Positions 63,256-64,000 of a stretch of DNA of 64,000 bases are shown one piece after another. Every line of letters begins with the position of its first letter. The stretch's first letter is position 1. The notes under the pieces were generated by a model. The model searched no databases and was not told the origin of the DNA. It was given only the letters and a program-made list of their open reading frames with translations. The DNA comes from an uncultured Alistipes sp. (GTDB lineage: Bacteria; Bacteroidota; Bacteroidia; Bacteroidales; Rikenellaceae), in NCBI GenBank assembly GCA_944321765.1, contig CALUMQ010000029.1, positions 233,468-297,467 of the forward strand. The letters run 5' to 3'. The position numbers and the translations under genes were made by a program.

Positions 63256-63292
63256 GGACCCGATCTCCGTCTGTATGCCGGAGATCGGGTCC
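63256..63292. repeat. Perfect 14-base hairpin without T run
   Basis: GGACCCGATCTCCG (63256-63269) and CGGAGATCGGGTCC (63279-63292) with a 9-base loop, 29 bases after the decayed frame. No T run follows on either strand, so it is a weak terminator at best. Confidence 0.6.
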
Positions 63293-63411
63293 GACGGCGT
63301 TGCGGATTAAGGCCATTATCCGGCTCAATAGCCGTTTCGACGGGCATTTGACAGGCATATTCGAAGTCCGGCAATTATCCATTTGCTGCAGACCTACATA
63401 AAATGGAGTAA

Positions 63412-63864
63412 TTGCCACAATCAAACTACCGGCATCGTCTGGAACTGGTCTTGGCACACGAACCCAACTATCGACCGTCAAAGGACATTCGAGACACCTT
63501 CGCCAAGGGACAGGGCAGATCCTGCCCTTTTGAAGAGGAGACGTGCTGGCATATCGCCCAAACCAGATTCTCTGACGCGGCGTTTACGGACGATTCCCGG
63601 AGGTTGACGATGCAAAGTTCCGGACAAATTCCGCGAGATAAAGCGCATTTGGAGATTCAACGCCTCGACTTGGGGCCATGGTCACACTTCATCGCGGAGG
63701 TCCCCGATCCTGCTCATTATCGATGTGATTCAGGACCTCCAAGACACATTGAAGAGAGAGGTGTACTTTCTCCAACAATATGGCCGTGAGACAGTTTTTC
63801 AGGCTGATATGTTTGGCAGACAAAACGAGCTTCATTGGCGAACTAAAAATAAGTTGAACCAATG
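63412..63864 (+). pseudogene. Possible decayed gene of unknown function
   Basis: From 63412 a frame reads NYRHRLELVLAHEPNYRPSK then DIRDTFAKGQGRSCPFEEET to about 63700, where its content becomes implausible. A different frame then reads LLIIDVIQDLQDTLKREVYF then LQQYGRETVFQADMFGRQNE to a stop at 63862-63864. One frameshift near 63700 would join them into a protein of about 150 residues. Not recognised. The stop lies in an inverted repeat (63830-63867). Low certainty. Confidence 0.3.
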
Positions 63865-63867
63865 AAG
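63830..63867. repeat. Inverted repeat between the decayed frame and the AraC gene
   Basis: CTTCATTGG (63830-63838) and CCAATGAAG (63859-63867) are perfect 9-base arms with a 20-base loop. It could act as a weak terminator between converging frames. Confidence 0.4.
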
Positions 63868-63901
63868 TTCTTATTCTGAAAAGAGCGCGAAAAGTTCGGA
63901 T

Positions 63902-64000
63902 TTAAGATTCTTTCACAGATTCACTCTTCTTTCGCATTTGACCGGGTGTGCGACCAAAATTCCGTCGACAATAATCCGAGAAAGTGGACGGCATATTGAA
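63902..64000 (-). CDS. AraC-family regulator, C-terminal end only
   Basis: The last 32 codons are visible on the minus strand, ending at TAA 63902-63904. The residues FNMPSTFSDYCRRNFGRTPG then QMRKKSE match the second helix-turn-helix of AraC/XylS regulators (a Phe-Ser-Asp-Tyr-Cys-Arg-Arg pattern followed by Gly-Arg-Thr-Pro). Target and ligand domain lie outside the window. Confidence 0.75.
   Translation of the reverse strand, partial: FNMPSTFSDYCRRNFGRTPGQMRKKSESVKES

Noticed and set aside
62460-64000. Second copy of the tRNA-Phe 3' end as attR
   Set aside because: No repeat of the tRNA end seen to the right edge; it may lie outside the window.
1-64000. CRISPR array
   Set aside because: No regularly spaced direct repeats with unique spacers; the only phased repeat is the short TTGTCAC array.

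Overview
The window is chromosomal DNA of a GC-rich member of the Bacteroidales, most like Alistipes (Rikenellaceae). Grounds: two SusC/SusD pairs, Bacteroidetes-type promoters (TTTG or TTG, about 19-20 bases, then TAnnTTTG), almost no Shine-Dalgarno sequences, many short-signal lipoproteins, an S16 protein with an Ala/Glu tail, and GC-rich codon use in most genes. The genus is an inference.

Layout. 1-211 is the N-terminus of a secreted protein. 457-1279 holds decayed mobile-element genes (integrase N-terminus and a coiled-coil membrane protein), followed by a palindrome-rich stretch. 2014-7844 is a visibly AT-richer cassette: three lipoproteins with carboxypeptidase-regulatory-like domains, the third also with BACON and four repeats, then an LPP20-type lipoprotein, a second LPP20-like protein with a hydrophobic C-terminal module, and a proline-rich transglutaminase-like protein. 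It ends at tRNA-Leu. 8294-15405 is mostly housekeeping (uvrC, tRNA-Arg, rpsP, rimM, mnmA), with an envelope pair at 10356-12740.

15534-29620 is a polysaccharide utilisation locus: a one-component beta-propeller/Y_Y_Y/LuxR regulator, SusC, SusD, a LamG lipoprotein, two GH144-type enzymes and a GH3 beta-glucosidase. The combination predicts import and breakdown of beta-1,2-glucan. 29996-40321 is a second SusCD operon led by an S8 (subtilisin-like) and an S9 peptidase and closed by two lipoproteins, which suggests peptide or protein uptake. 40557-41623 has a small XRE regulator and an endonuclease/exonuclease/phosphatase-fold protein whose active-site residues are lost.

41797-62301 is largely core metabolism: ppdK, a small beta-barrel, the minus-strand units glyS-ruvX-def and acpP-fabF-rnc-radC, pepE-tyrA-yraN, waaA, a cysteine desulfidase, a Nudix hydrolase, a nitroreductase-like lipoprotein, cutC with a transglutaminase lipoprotein, hsp20 and an acetyltransferase. 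tRNA-Phe at 62460 is followed by 1.3 kb of decayed reading frames and perfect hairpins, again resembling an old insertion. The C-terminus of an AraC-type regulator enters at the right edge.

The best candidates for something little described are the AT-rich LPP20/transglutaminase lipoprotein cassette, the peptidase-linked SusCD operon, the dead EEP-fold protein, and a 10-bp-phased TTGTCAC repeat between hsp20 and an acetyltransferase gene.
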